Shown: positions 51,083 through 60,209, counted from the first letter of the stretch. The stretch: DNA of 64,000 bases from JBBTIS01 sp038059855 (GCA_964357255.1 CAYHKQ010000002.1:5020-69019), one strand, 5' to 3'. The notes: generated by a model not told the origin, from the letters alone. Numbers and translations: made by a program.

Positions 51083-52614
51083 TATTCTTGAATCGGCGCC
51101 CCTGCTAAAGAATTTTTTAAGCCTGCCAAACGCGCCACTCGCCCCAACGTCCAGTCCCGGCCCAATAAAGCGATCATATGAAACAGGCTTGGGCCCTGAA
51201 GCTTGCCGGAGACGGCGAAACGAAGAGGGTGAAAGACCTCGGTGTTCTTCCAGCCGAAATCCTTGGCCAAGGCCCGCAGGCTAACCTCGACGCCGGCCAC
51301 GGAAAAATCCGCCAGGCCGCCCAGACGCTTGGCAAGTTCGGCCAACACCCGGTCGAGATCGGCCCGGGTTTTAAGATTTAGGCTTTTTGCCATCAGGCCC
51401 TCAATGTCTTCCCATCGGTAGTCAAAATTATCATTGAAAAAAAATCCAAGGAGGTCCCTGGCCTCGGCAAAGGTCCGGTACTTCTCCTGCTCCAGAGCCA
51501 CGATTTCTTCTAAAATCGGCTCCAAATTGGCCGGGACCGGCCCTAAGAAAGGCCGCACCGCGGCCAAGAGTTGGGATTTGGTGAGCTTGCGAATATAAAT
51601 GCCGTTCATCCACTGGAGCTTGGCATAGTCAAAGGCCGCTGGATTTTTTTGGCAACGCTCAAGCTCAAACTTGGCGATCAACTCCTCATGAGCGAATAGA
51701 TCCTGACTGTCTTGAGTCGCCCAACCTAGAAGCGCCAAATAATTAACCACGGCTTGGGACAAGTATCCCTGATCTTTAAATTCCAAAATGCTTGTGGCGC
51801 CATGGCGCTTGGAAAGCCGCGAGCCGTCGGGTCCCAAAAGAATGGACAAGTGGGCATACTGGGGCGCCGGCCAACCGATGGCTTGGAATATCAATATCTG
51901 CTTGGGCGTGTTGGAAATATGATCTTCGCCCCGAATGACATGGGTGATCTCCATTAAATGGTCATCAACAACGCAGGCGAAATTATATGTGGGCCCGCCG
52001 CTTGATTTGACCACAATAAAATCTTCCAGCTCGAGATTGCTAAAGCTCACGCGGTCACGAATGCTATCGTCAAAAACGGTTTGGCCCTCTTCCGGCACGG
52101 CGAATCGTAGCGTGGGCGCTCGGCCCTGGGCCCGAAAGGATTCTTTTTCTTTTTCGCTTAAACGGCGGCAGAGCTTGCTGTAGCGCGGGGCGCGCTTGGC
52201 CAAGAGCGCTTGATCGCGATGGGCCTGCAACTCCTCCTCAGTGCAAAAACACTCATAAAGCGCTCCCTTGGTTAAAAGCTCCTGCGAATACTTTCGATAA
52301 ATCTCCTGCCGTTCCATCTGAAAATAAGGCCCGAAATTTCCTTTCGAAGCCCATCTTTTTTTCTCGCCCCCTCGCCCACTCGCCCCCTCGCCCCCGTCGA
52401 GCGGCCCCTCGTCCCAGTCCAGTCCCAGCCAACGAAGCGAATCAAAAATCTGCCGCACGGAATCATCGCTTGAGCGAAGTTCGTCCGTGTCTTCAATGCG
52501 AAGAATAAAGGTCCCCTTAAGTTTTCTGGCTAAAAGCCAATTGTAAAGCGCCGTGCGCGCGCCGCCCACATGAAGATACCCAGTAGGGCTCGGAGCAAAA
52601 CGCACGCGCATCAT
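51082..52614 (-). CDS. gltX: Glutamyl-tRNA synthetase
   Basis: A 510-residue class I synthetase charging tRNA-Glu (and possibly tRNA-Gln for later amidation). FAPSPTGYLHVGGARTALYN holds the HIGH-equivalent motif, RIEDTD follows, and SRLSKRHG is the KMSKS motif. Residues ~71-95 contain an insertion (DGGEGASGRGGEKKRWASK) absent from usual GltX, encoded by CTCGCCCC-type tandem repeats at 52363-52399. Otherwise ordinary. Start ATG 52614 or 52611; no clear ribosome site. Confidence 0.94.
   Translation of the reverse strand: MMRVRFAPSPTGYLHVGGARTALYNWLLARKLKGTFILRIEDTDELRSSDDSVRQIFDSLRWLGLDWDEGPLDGGEGASGRGGEKKRWASKGNFGPYFQMERQEIYRKYSQELLTKGALYECFCTEEELQAHRDQALLAKRAPRYSKLCRRLSEKEKESFRAQGRAPTLRFAVPEEGQTVFDDSIRDRVSFSNLELEDFIVVKSSGGPTYNFACVVDDHLMEITHVIRGEDHISNTPKQILIFQAIGWPAPQYAHLSILLGPDGSRLSKRHGATSILEFKDQGYLSQAVVNYLALLGWATQDSQDLFAHEELIAKFELERCQKNPAAFDYAKLQWMNGIYIRKLTKSQLLAAVRPFLGPVPANLEPILEEIVALEQEKYRTFAEARDLLGFFFNDNFDYRWEDIEGLMAKSLNLKTRADLDRVLAELAKRLGGLADFSVAGVEVSLRALAKDFGWKNTEVFHPLRFAVSGKLQGPSLFHMIALLGRDWTLGRVARLAGLKNSLAGAPIQE
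52363..52399. repeat. Tandem CTCGCCCC repeat inside gltX
   Basis: Four to five imperfect CTCGCCCC/CTCGCCCA units inside the gltX coding region, giving the Gly/Glu/Ala/Ser-rich insertion near residues 71-85. The length keeps the reading frame. Confidence 0.75.
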
Positions 52615-52690
52615 AAAATAGAGCGGTTGAGCGGATAAGCGATTGGGCGGTTAAGTGAAGAATAAAAAAATTTCAACGCTAAACAGCTTT

Positions 52691-53614
52691 TCATAATTCA
52701 GAATAAACCAAGCCGCATGGAATTTTAGGCCAAAAGTAGGTCGTCTTTCTCGCAAGCAAACGGCCCTCCTTGGCTCCGGCGATAATCTCCTCGAGGCCAG
52801 GCGGCTCGCCCTTCAAAGCTTTTCGCCCAGGCACGGGAGGATGTCTACCTAGAAGCCCCGCGCCGGATTTCGAACTCGTCACATAGCAGAGCGTCCTTGA
52901 CATAAGCCCCTCCTGAGCCAACTCGCAAGCCGCGCTAAAACGATGGTGGCCATCCGCCACCAAAAAGCCGTCTTGAGGTTTCAAGGCCCCGGCCAGCACG
53001 CATGCGTCCCCCGGCTCGCCAATAGGATAAAGCGCGCGCTCCACGCCGTCGAACACAGAGGCGGGAAAAGAAACCCCGCCGGGGATGCCCGCGTACTTAA
53101 GCGCCAATGCCGAAAGCAATCCGGCCAACTCTCGATTCTTATCTTCCGCAACGAGAAAAATTGGCGACAAATGAAAGCGCATCTTGAAAAAATGTCTTTT
53201 CCGCAGTTCGATAAAACGCCGGTAACAGCGCTCATGGGGCCAAATTTCAGCCGGCCGCCCCTCTTTGGAAAGCCGAATCATGGCCAAAAGCCCGATGCGC
53301 TCGCGGCCCTCAAAACGCTCAATGAGCAAATAATAGGAGGGGACGTCTTGCGTAAGAAAGCCCTGCTTTTTCCAAGCGGACCAAAGCTTAAACGCCGAAG
53401 ATAGGCGCGGTTTTGGCTCTTCCAAATAAATGGCATTCAAGGACGATTTTCTGAGTTTGGCCTCAAGTTCCGGAGTTAAACAGTCGTAAGGCAGGCACAG
53501 CATCTCCTGGCCGGATCCCAGTTCGGCCCCAAAACGCAAGCCTGCGAACGGCGCTAAAAGCTCCCGGGCCGCAATCGCCGATCGAGCCGGCTGGGCCAAT
53601 TCTTTAAGTGGCAT
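52691..53614 (-). CDS. DUF1015 family protein
   Basis: 307 residues. PYDCLTP near the start, the WPHERCY block (PHExT in most members), LSPIFLVAEDKN and the DGHHRFSAA motif near the C-terminal third are the DUF1015 hallmarks; biochemical role is not established. ATG 53614 (MPLKELAQPA) is chosen because the longer frame runs into the Trm112-like gene. Gene order Trm112-DUF1015-gltX on one strand suggests co-transcription. Confidence 0.85.
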   Translation of the reverse strand: MPLKELAQPARSAIAARELLAPFAGLRFGAELGSGQEMLCLPYDCLTPELEAKLRKSSLNAIYLEEPKPRLSSAFKLWSAWKKQGFLTQDVPSYYLLIERFEGRERIGLLAMIRLSKEGRPAEIWPHERCYRRFIELRKRHFFKMRFHLSPIFLVAEDKNRELAGLLSALALKYAGIPGGVSFPASVFDGVERALYPIGEPGDACVLAGALKPQDGFLVADGHHRFSAACELAQEGLMSRTLCYVTSSKSGAGLLGRHPPVPGRKALKGEPPGLEEIIAGAKEGRLLARKTTYFWPKIPCGLVYSEL

Positions 53615-53652
53615 TACTTTTTCAATTTTTGTTTCACGGTTCACGTCTAGCG

Positions 53653-53823
53653 CTAGTAGCTTTTCGCCTCCTCGACCAGCATCATAGGAATGTCGTCTTT
53701 GATGGGATAACGCAGACGATCTTGACTGCAATCAAGCCACTCCCGAGCCCCCTCCTGGACGCACACGAGCGGCCCCTTGCATTTCGGGCAGGCTAAGATG
53801 GCGAGCAATTCTTCTTTGATCAT
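53653..53823 (-). CDS. Trm112/YcaR-like small protein
   Basis: 56 residues, ATG at 53823, GGAG 9 bases upstream. ILACPKCKGPL and LDCSQDRLRYPIKDDIPMMLVEEA match the UPF0434/Trm112 family, with CPKC and a second Cys (C32, LDCS) for the small zinc or zinc-like fold. Bacterial members are of uncertain function; eukaryotic Trm112 activates methyltransferases. Lies 39 bp before the DUF1015 start. Confidence 0.9.
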   Translation of the reverse strand: MIKEELLAILACPKCKGPLVCVQEGAREWLDCSQDRLRYPIKDDIPMMLVEEAKSY

Positions 53824-53870
53824 CGTTCAATGCTCCTTAAAATGTATTTTTAACAACTCTCGCGCTATTT

Positions 53871-54086
53871 TTAACGATTGAGCCAGGCAATAGCCAAAAT
53901 AATCACGCCCAGTAAAATCAGCACACTGCCAATGCGATGGCGATTTAAACTGATGTAAGCATCGTTAAAAATAAAATCCTTGAGAATAGAATGGAACTCC
54001 ATGATTTTTTTTGGCTTCGAAATATATAAAAACCCCACCCATAAAAAAATCCCGGCAAAAATGACTAGTAGCAAGCGGGCCAACAT
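53871..54086 (-). CDS. Small two-helix membrane protein
   Basis: 71 residues from ATG 54086 (MLARLLLVIFAG). Two hydrophobic segments (~residues 2-22 and ~52-70) are separated by a polar, basic loop (SKPKKIMEFHSILKDF). A TTG at 54104 would add six residues but lies within the long hairpin. No Shine-Dalgarno is visible, because the start is directly at the foot of that hairpin. Family not recognised. Confidence 0.55.
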   Translation of the reverse strand: MLARLLLVIFAGIFLWVGFLYISKPKKIMEFHSILKDFIFNDAYISLNRHRIGSVLILLGVIILAIAWLNR

Positions 54087-54087
54087 A

Positions 54088-54138
54088 ACATTTGGCAAAG
54101 GCAATTATTGCGCTTTAATAATTACCCTTGCCAAATGT
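54088..54138 (-). terminator. Long hairpin after the aromatic lyase gene
   Basis: Arms of 22 nt (54088-54109 and 54117-54138) match at 20 of 22 positions around a 7-nt loop. It begins 4 nt after the lyase stop codon and ends at the ATG of the small membrane gene. There is no U tract on the minus strand, so it may be an RNA-processing or stability element, or a translation control element, rather than a simple terminator. Confidence 0.6.
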
Positions 54139-54141
54139 ATT

Positions 54142-55584
54142 CTAATTTTTTCTTTGAACTAAAGCTAAGGCGATCTTTGTTAAAACGCCGCTAAAACCTT
54201 CGTCCCTGCGCCGAAGCGCGGGGCCGGCCATGCGCTCGATCCGCGCTACAAGTGGTCCGAGCCTGGTTTTTGTTTTGAGCTGTCCGAGCCTGCCGGATTG
54301 AGCGACGGCCCGGGCGCCGGCCAAGGCCTCGGCCGCCATAATATGGGCGCTATTGCGCACAACGGCCTTGAGCTTTAAGGCCGCTCCCATAGACATGGGA
54401 ACCACGTCTTCCTGACCGGCGCTTGAAGGAACGGAGTCAAGGCTCGCCGGTTGGGCCAATCGCCGGTTTTCCGCGACCAAGGCTCCCTGGGCCGTTTGTA
54501 GCATCATTAATCCTGAACTGCGAGGAACGGCCGGCAACATGGGAGCTAAGCCACTCTTTCCGGCCAACAGATGTTCCATCCGCCGCTCGCCGGCCATGCC
54601 GACGAGATGTAGCGCCCATGCGGCCTCATCCGCGGCCAGGGCCACGCTGATGCCGTGAAAATTAGCGCCGTGCAAGACGGCTGGAACTCGCCCCAAAATC
54701 AACGCGGGATTGTCCGTTGCGGAATCCGCCTCATCCTCCAAAAGTTTCTTAGCCGACCCCATTAAATGGCGGGAGGCGCCAAAAAGCCCGGGCGCGGCCC
54801 GAAGCGAGTACGGATCCTGAGGCAAACCACCCTGGGCATAACGGCCGAGCCAATGGGTCAAATCCTTCGCGCAAGCAATGCCCTCAGAATGCTTTTTGCA
54901 TCCCACAAGCCTCGCGTCCCAAGCCTCGGTCTTTCCTTTCATGGCAAACAGCGTTAAGGCGCAAATTTGCTCGGCCGAACCGAGCAATGCCTCGGCTTCG
55001 TCAAAGGCCAATAAGGCCACGCCCAATGACGCCTGCGTGCCGTTGACCAAAGCAAGCCCATCGCGGGGTCCCAGTCGCCCCTGGGGGACGCGCCGCAAAA
55101 CATCGAGCGCCGCATGAGCCAAAGGAATCAAATCTCCGCACGCTCCGACCGAACCCTGGCTTGGGATAATCGGTAGCCTGGAGCTATTGAGCGTATTGAC
55201 ATAAGCCTCGAATGTCCCCTTGCTCACGCCGGAGCCGCCTCGAGCGAGTTCGCGCGCGCGCAAATACATCATCCCGCGCACCTCGTCCGACGCAAGAGCC
55301 GGCCCAACCCCACAGGCGTGGCTCGCCACTAAACAGCGCTGATGATCTTCAAATTCCGAAGGGCCAAGGCCCTGGCCCTGGAGCCCGCCAAAACCAGTGT
55401 GAACGCCATAGACATCGGCGCCCTTGCGGCGTAACAAAAGGTTAAGAACCTCGAAGCCCTTGCGAACCCTGGCCAATGCCCGGGACGAGGACACAACCCT
55501 TGCCCGGCCTCGAGCAACGGCAAAAAAATCACTCCAGGAAAATTGTCCGGAGGATTCGATGAGGATAATTTTAGAGGCCTGCAA
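54142..55584 (-). CDS. MIO-type aromatic amino acid ammonia-lyase (HAL-like), A-C-G triad
   Basis: A 480-residue lyase. Tyr59 (YGVHTGFGG), the SQGSVGACGDLIPLAH active-site loop, NFHG and QEDVVPMS are in family order. The autocatalytic MIO group normally forms from Ala-Ser-Gly; here it is Ala148-Cys149-Gly150 (TGC codon checked on the DNA). Cys is reported to replace Ser functionally in mutants of bacterial HAL (from memory). His89 in VASHACGVG is the residue HAL and TAL enzymes carry. Substrate (His, Tyr, or another) not readable. Start is a TTG 14 bp inside the DnaQ-like gene; uncertain. No hut genes adjoin. Confidence 0.85.
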   Translation of the reverse strand: MQASKIILIESSGQFSWSDFFAVARGRARVVSSSRALARVRKGFEVLNLLLRRKGADVYGVHTGFGGLQGQGLGPSEFEDHQRCLVASHACGVGPALASDEVRGMMYLRARELARGGSGVSKGTFEAYVNTLNSSRLPIIPSQGSVGACGDLIPLAHAALDVLRRVPQGRLGPRDGLALVNGTQASLGVALLAFDEAEALLGSAEQICALTLFAMKGKTEAWDARLVGCKKHSEGIACAKDLTHWLGRYAQGGLPQDPYSLRAAPGLFGASRHLMGSAKKLLEDEADSATDNPALILGRVPAVLHGANFHGISVALAADEAAWALHLVGMAGERRMEHLLAGKSGLAPMLPAVPRSSGLMMLQTAQGALVAENRRLAQPASLDSVPSSAGQEDVVPMSMGAALKLKAVVRNSAHIMAAEALAGARAVAQSGRLGQLKTKTRLGPLVARIERMAGPALRRRDEGFSGVLTKIALALVQRKN

Positions 55585-56185
55585 TCTTCAACAACTCGTT
55601 GAGACGGACTATGCCTTCACGTTGACGCAACTGCGCCGTCATCCGCTCAAAAACATCTCTCAGAAGCAACACGTCGGTCATGGCGCGGTGCAGGCGCGCG
55701 CCGGGCTCGGGAGCCTCTAGGCGGGGAACTGAAAGGCCCAGGGAATGCGCCACCTCGACTAAAGCGCAAGATCGCAAGGAAAATTTGCGCTTCGCCAGCC
55801 TGACGGTATCAAGAGCCGCAACATTAAGAGGGATCATGCCAAGGCGCCGGAACTCCTCGGAGAGAAAATTCAGGTCAAAGGATACATTATGCCCCACCAC
55901 CGCGGCCGAGCCGAGTCCCTCTAAAATTTCAGGGACAATCTCGATAAAACGAGGCTTACCCTCGAGCATTTCAGCGCTGATGCCGTTGACAAAATAGGCT
56001 CCCAAGGAAATCCCTCTCTCGGGATTAATCAAGGTCTCAAAACTTTTTATCACCTTTCCCTTTTCGACTCGCAACAACGCGATCTCGCAAATCCGGTCGC
56101 CATGGAAAGGATCCAAGCCCGTTGTTTCACAATCAAAAAAACATAAAGGCGCTTCCTCAATATAAATGTCGCTTAAAACTTTCAT
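55571..56185 (-). CDS. DnaQ-like 3'-5' exonuclease
   Basis: 204 residues, a DEDDh exonuclease domain. Exo I (FFDCETTGLDP), Exo II (GHNVSFDLNFL), and Exo III with the His-Asp pair (LHRAMTDVLLL) are all present. Similar to the DNA polymerase III epsilon proofreading subunit or a stand-alone PolC-type exonuclease; without clamp-binding motif I cannot distinguish. Overlaps the lyase gene by 14 bp. Confidence 0.9.
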   Translation of the reverse strand: MKVLSDIYIEEAPLCFFDCETTGLDPFHGDRICEIALLRVEKGKVIKSFETLINPERGISLGAYFVNGISAEMLEGKPRFIEIVPEILEGLGSAAVVGHNVSFDLNFLSEEFRRLGMIPLNVAALDTVRLAKRKFSLRSCALVEVAHSLGLSVPRLEAPEPGARLHRAMTDVLLLRDVFERMTAQLRQREGIVRLNELLKIAGL

Positions 56186-56234
56186 AAGCTTATATTCTTT
56201 CTTCGAGTATACCGAACTCCGGAAGGGAAAGCCA

Positions 56235-56933
56235 TTAAGCCCCGCTACGGACGCTGATTCGATTCTTAAGAAGCACCCACAAGGCCGCTAGTCCGTCGCG
56301 CCACTTAATTTTTTTGCCCTCTTTTATACTACGCGGATGGTAGGAAATAGGGACCTCGATAATTCGATGGCCCCCAAGCGCCGCCTTGGCCGTCACCTCC
56401 GGACAAAACTCAAAACCCCGGCATTCCAAATTCATGCCCCGAAGAACTTCCGTTTTGAAAACCTTGTATCCGGTCGGCTCGTCCGTAATCGCCGTGCCGT
56501 AGAGCCAATTGGTCACAAAACTCAACAAACGTCCGCCCAAATAATACGACCAGCCGGCCTTGGGATTATTGCGTCCCAGAATTCGCGAGCCGTAGACCAC
56601 CTTGGTCCGGCCGGATAAAATCGGCTCAAGCAACCTAGAATATTCGGCCGGATCATACTCCAAATCAGCGTCCTGGATAATCACCACCTCGCCCCTCGCC
56701 TTTGCAAGCGCCGCGCGAATGGCCGCGCCCTTGCCCTGATTGACCTGATGGCGCAGTAAAACAACGCGCGGTTCGCCGAGAGCCTCAACGGCCTCCTGCG
56801 TCGCGTCGCTGGAGCCGTCGTTCACGACCAAAATCTCCATGTCCAAAGCGGGGTTCGCGTCCGTGACCCGACGGATCGTTTTGGCAATCGTGGCCGCCTC
56901 GTTATAAACGGGAATAATGACGGAAATTTTCAT
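56235..56933 (-). CDS. GT2 glycosyltransferase (DPM1-like)
   Basis: 232 residues from ATG 56933 (MKISVIIPVYNE), whose A of ATG overlaps the upstream gene stop as ATGA, with AGAGGG upstream. VVNDGSSD, IIQDADLEYDP (metal-binding DxD) and DEPTGYKVFK are GT2 features. It lacks membrane helices, matching soluble dolichol/polyprenyl-phosphate mannosyltransferases. The long in-frame 5' extension overlaps the neighbour and is rejected. Probable donor maker for the adjacent GT-C protein. Confidence 0.9.
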   Translation of the reverse strand: MKISVIIPVYNEAATIAKTIRRVTDANPALDMEILVVNDGSSDATQEAVEALGEPRVVLLRHQVNQGKGAAIRAALAKARGEVVIIQDADLEYDPAEYSRLLEPILSGRTKVVYGSRILGRNNPKAGWSYYLGGRLLSFVTNWLYGTAITDEPTGYKVFKTEVLRGMNLECRGFEFCPEVTAKAALGGHRIIEVPISYHPRSIKEGKKIKWRDGLAALWVLLKNRISVRSGA

Positions 56934-58156
56934 CCGGCCCTCTTGGACCAATAAGCGCTCAAACGCGAAAACGCCGCGGCCGCATAGATAGCCAAAATCG
57001 GATGAAGCGGGACGCGATAGCGAATTTGAACCCAAAACATAATATGAATCAAGGTGAAATAAATCAAAAATCCATTCAACAACAGCCATTGAACATCAGC
57101 CGCCACCCAGCGAAGCGACACGGCCGCTAACAGCGCCAGCGGGGCAAAATAAACAACGCTAAGAAACCGCTGGGAGCGCGAGTAGGGATAATAAGGATAA
57201 AATCTCCAGAACTTGATCAGCTTTCTTAGAGAAAGTTTCGCAAAAGCGACGGGATCACGGCGGACATGATCCTTGGATTTTTTCCAAAAATAACGGTCCA
57301 TCTCCATGACGCCTATTCCCGCGGCTTCAATCGCCTCGCGCTCACGAGCCATGGCTTGTTGCCAACGGTCTATATCTTCCTTGGTCTGAAAGTTTGGATT
57401 AAGTCCCTCCCAAAACGTCCAGCCTCCATGGGCGGTCGTGAATACCCATTGGCCTGTGACCATTTTATTACGCCAAGCCCACGGCGTCGTCAAGGCTAAA
57501 AATCCGGCCAAAAGTCCGGCGGACAGGACGGCCGCCCTTCGGCCGCCGACAATAAAAAAATATACGCCCGGGACCACCCAAACAAACATAAAAACCGACG
57601 GACGACATAAAGCGGCCAGGGCCCACAGGCATCCCGCAACAATGGCTTTGACGGGGAACCGGCGTCGCTCCTCTAGACTGGCCTGCGTCAGCCATAGCGA
57701 TGCCAGCGCCAAAAGGATGAAAAAAACCTCGGTCACCTGCTTGTTCGTATAAAAAATCTGGAAAGGGTCCAGGGCGGTCATGAACGCGGCGGCCATGGCC
57801 CATCGTTGATCCAAAAATTTTAGCCCCAACAAATAGACCACCACGCCGCAAAACGCGCCCAGGAACGCTTGAACGACGCCGACGGCCAACGGGGAAACGC
57901 CGGCCACGGCGTACACCGCGGCCAATAGCAAGGGATAGGACGGAGGACGGTAGAGAGTGGGCCGGCCGCCGAGTGAATAGCCTTGAGCGCTCAAAAGGCT
58001 TTGGGCGATGCCGGAATAACTTCCCTCGTCGCCCACCGGCGAGCCCGGGGCAAACACGAGAAGATACCCCAGGCGCAGACCAAGCCCGCAAAGAAAAACC
58101 GGCACGGCCGGACTGCGCAAAATTCTTCGCATGAATTCTACCGTTCGGAGCGACAC
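56930..58156 (-). CDS. GT39/ArnT-like membrane glycosyltransferase
   Basis: 408 residues with about 9-10 hydrophobic segments. The luminal/periplasmic-loop motif GDEGSYSGIAQSL (~residues 42-54; D-E as in PMT/ArnT enzymes) and YRPPSYPLLLA are typical of PMT_2 enzymes using polyprenyl-phosphate sugars. Start GTG 58156 or ATG 58132 (MRRIL); no ribosome site decides. The gene is 45 bp after the groEL terminator, so a new transcript should start here. Confidence 0.85.
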   Translation of the reverse strand: MSLRTVEFMRRILRSPAVPVFLCGLGLRLGYLLVFAPGSPVGDEGSYSGIAQSLLSAQGYSLGGRPTLYRPPSYPLLLAAVYAVAGVSPLAVGVVQAFLGAFCGVVVYLLGLKFLDQRWAMAAAFMTALDPFQIFYTNKQVTEVFFILLALASLWLTQASLEERRRFPVKAIVAGCLWALAALCRPSVFMFVWVVPGVYFFIVGGRRAAVLSAGLLAGFLALTTPWAWRNKMVTGQWVFTTAHGGWTFWEGLNPNFQTKEDIDRWQQAMAREREAIEAAGIGVMEMDRYFWKKSKDHVRRDPVAFAKLSLRKLIKFWRFYPYYPYSRSQRFLSVVYFAPLALLAAVSLRWVAADVQWLLLNGFLIYFTLIHIMFWVQIRYRVPLHPILAIYAAAAFSRLSAYWSKRAG

Positions 58157-58175
58157 GGAGTTTATTCTATGAAAG

Positions 58176-58206
58176 CAAAAGCCCCGTCCGCTTGCGCGGA
58201 CGGGGC
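58176..58206 (-). terminator. Intrinsic terminator of groESL
   Basis: GCCCCGTCCG (58181-58190) pairs with CGGACGGGGC (58197-58206) around TTGCGC-type loop. On the minus strand the stem is followed by TTTTGCTTTC. Confidence 0.92.
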
Positions 58207-58250
58207 TTGAAAGGTCAGACTTGGAAATGACTCTAAGCCTGAAGTCCTGT

Positions 58251-59873
58251 TTAGTACATCTCGCCTGGATGGCCGCCCGGAGCGGAAAGCTTCTCTTTCT
58301 TCTCCGGAATATCAGTCACCATGCACTCGGTCGTCAGCAGGAGGCCGGCGATCGAGGAAGCGTTCTGAAGCGCTACGAGTTGGACCTTGGTCGGATCCAC
58401 AATGCCGGCTTTAACGAGATCAACGTACTCGTTGGTCACCGCATTTAGACCCCAGTTGGCGTCAAGAGGCAGAACCCTCTCAATGGCCACGGAGCCATCG
58501 ATGCCGGAGTTCTCCGCGATTTGCCGCAATGGCTCCTCGCAGGCCCGTTTGACGATGTTGATGCCGATCTGTTCGTCAGCGTTGCTCCCTTTGAGCGTCT
58601 CCAGGATTCTGGAAGCTCTGAGCAGGGTCACGCCGCCGCCCGGCACAATACCGTCTTCGACCGCCGCGCGGGTCGCGTTTTTTGCGTCCTCAACCTTAAG
58701 TTTTCGAGATTTCATCTCGCTCTCGGTCGCTGCGCCAACGCTGACCACAGCCACGCCGCCGGAAATTTTCGCGAGCCGCTCTTCGAGCTTTTCGCGATCA
58801 TAATCCGATGTCGTGTCTTTAATCTGACGGCGGATTTGCTCGGCACGCTTGCCGATCTCGGCCTTCGGGCCGGCGCCGCCGACCACGGTGGTGTTCTCTT
58901 TATCGAGAACCACGCGCTTGGCGCGTCCCAACATGTCTATCGTGGCGTTCTCGAGTTTGAACCCGAGCTCTTCGGAGATGACTTTACCATCTGTTAAAAC
59001 GGCAAGGTCTTGAAGCATCTCCTTGCGCCGATCACCGAATCCGGGGGCTTTTACCGCGGCGCACTTTAGCGTGCCACGCAGTTTGTTGACGACCAGGGTC
59101 GCCAATGCCTCGCCCTCGACGTCCTCAGCGATCAAGACGAAGGGTTTGCCGGTCTGCACGATTTTTTCTAAAGTCGGCAGAAGGTCATTCATCGCGGAAA
59201 CTTTTTTGTCCGTGATGATAATGTAGGGGTCATCAAGGACCGTTTCCATCCGCTCGGAGTCAGTCACAAAATAAGGACTCACCCATCCGCGGTCGAACTG
59301 CATTCCTTCCACGACCTCCAGGGTCGTTTCAGCGGATTTGCCTTCCTCGACGGTAATGACGCCCTCGTGGCCGACTTTTTCCATGGCCTCGGCGATCAGA
59401 CTGCCGATCTCCTTATCGTTGGCGGAGATGGTGGCAACCTGAGCCTTCTCTTCCTTTGTTTTAACGGGCTTGGCCATGCGGCGGATTTCCTTGGCCACCG
59501 CTTCCGTCGCCTTCTCGATACCTGCGCGAATGAATATCGGATTGGCTCCGGCCGTCACGTTCTTCAAGCTCTCATTGGTGATCAACTGGGCCAGAACGGT
59601 AGCCGTGCTGGTGCCGTCGCCGGCGACGTCGTTGGTTTTAGTGGCCACTTCACGAAGAAGCTGGGCCCCCATATTCTCCATCGGGTCTTCCAGTTCGATT
59701 TCCTTGGCTACTGTCGCGCCGTCATCCGCATGAACGGGGCTGCCGAATTTGCGATCCAAGAGCACAAAGCGGCCGCGAGGGCCCAAGGTGACTCTGACGG
59801 CATTGGCAAGCTTGTCCACGCCGGTTTTGAGTTTCTTTCGCGCGTCGTCGCTATATAGAATTTGTTTAGCCAT
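58251..59873 (-). CDS. groL: Chaperonin GroEL
   Basis: A 540-residue 60-kDa chaperonin. VTLGPRGRFVLLD, DGATVAKEIELEDP, the ATPase signature VAGDGTSTATVLAQ and the C-terminal AAVEDGIVPGGGV are intact. The usual GGM-repeat tail is missing; the protein ends GGHPGEMY. AGGAGG precedes the ATG. Bicistronic with groES 22 bp upstream, CIRCE-controlled. Confidence 0.98.
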   Translation of the reverse strand: MAKQILYSDDARKKLKTGVDKLANAVRVTLGPRGRFVLLDRKFGSPVHADDGATVAKEIELEDPMENMGAQLLREVATKTNDVAGDGTSTATVLAQLITNESLKNVTAGANPIFIRAGIEKATEAVAKEIRRMAKPVKTKEEKAQVATISANDKEIGSLIAEAMEKVGHEGVITVEEGKSAETTLEVVEGMQFDRGWVSPYFVTDSERMETVLDDPYIIITDKKVSAMNDLLPTLEKIVQTGKPFVLIAEDVEGEALATLVVNKLRGTLKCAAVKAPGFGDRRKEMLQDLAVLTDGKVISEELGFKLENATIDMLGRAKRVVLDKENTTVVGGAGPKAEIGKRAEQIRRQIKDTTSDYDREKLEERLAKISGGVAVVSVGAATESEMKSRKLKVEDAKNATRAAVEDGIVPGGGVTLLRASRILETLKGSNADEQIGINIVKRACEEPLRQIAENSGIDGSVAIERVLPLDANWGLNAVTNEYVDLVKAGIVDPTKVQLVALQNASSIAGLLLTTECMVTDIPEKKEKLSAPGGHPGEMY

Positions 59874-59894
59874 TCTAATCCTCCTAAATAATCC

Positions 59895-60209
59895 TTACTC
59901 GAGAATGCCCAGGACGTCGTCCTGGTGCATGATCAGGTGCTCCGCGCCGTCGAGTTTGATCTCGGTGCCGGAATATTTTCCATAAAGAACCCGATCTCCT
60001 GCTTTGAGCTCCACTGGCAAGAGTTTGCCTTCGTCGCTATACTTGCCCTTGCCCGCGGCAACCACTTGTCCCTCTTGCGGCTTCTCTTTCGCCGTGTCGG
60101 GAATGATAATACCGCCTCTTTGCTGTTCTTTGGCCTCCAAAGGCCGCACCAAAACCCTGTCCCCCATGGGACGAATTTTGACCTTTGTCAGCACTGCTTC
60201 AACTGCCAT
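59895..60209 (-). CDS. groS: Co-chaperonin GroES
   Basis: 104 residues. RPMGDRVLVRP, the mobile loop GGIIIPDTAKEKP and the roof/edge residues are typical. It caps the GroEL ring during folding. AGGAGG precedes the ATG. First gene of the heat-shock operon. The N-terminus is about 8 residues longer than E. coli GroES. Confidence 0.98.
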   Translation of the reverse strand: MAVEAVLTKVKIRPMGDRVLVRPLEAKEQQRGGIIIPDTAKEKPQEGQVVAAGKGKYSDEGKLLPVELKAGDRVLYGKYSGTEIKLDGAEHLIMHQDDVLGILE

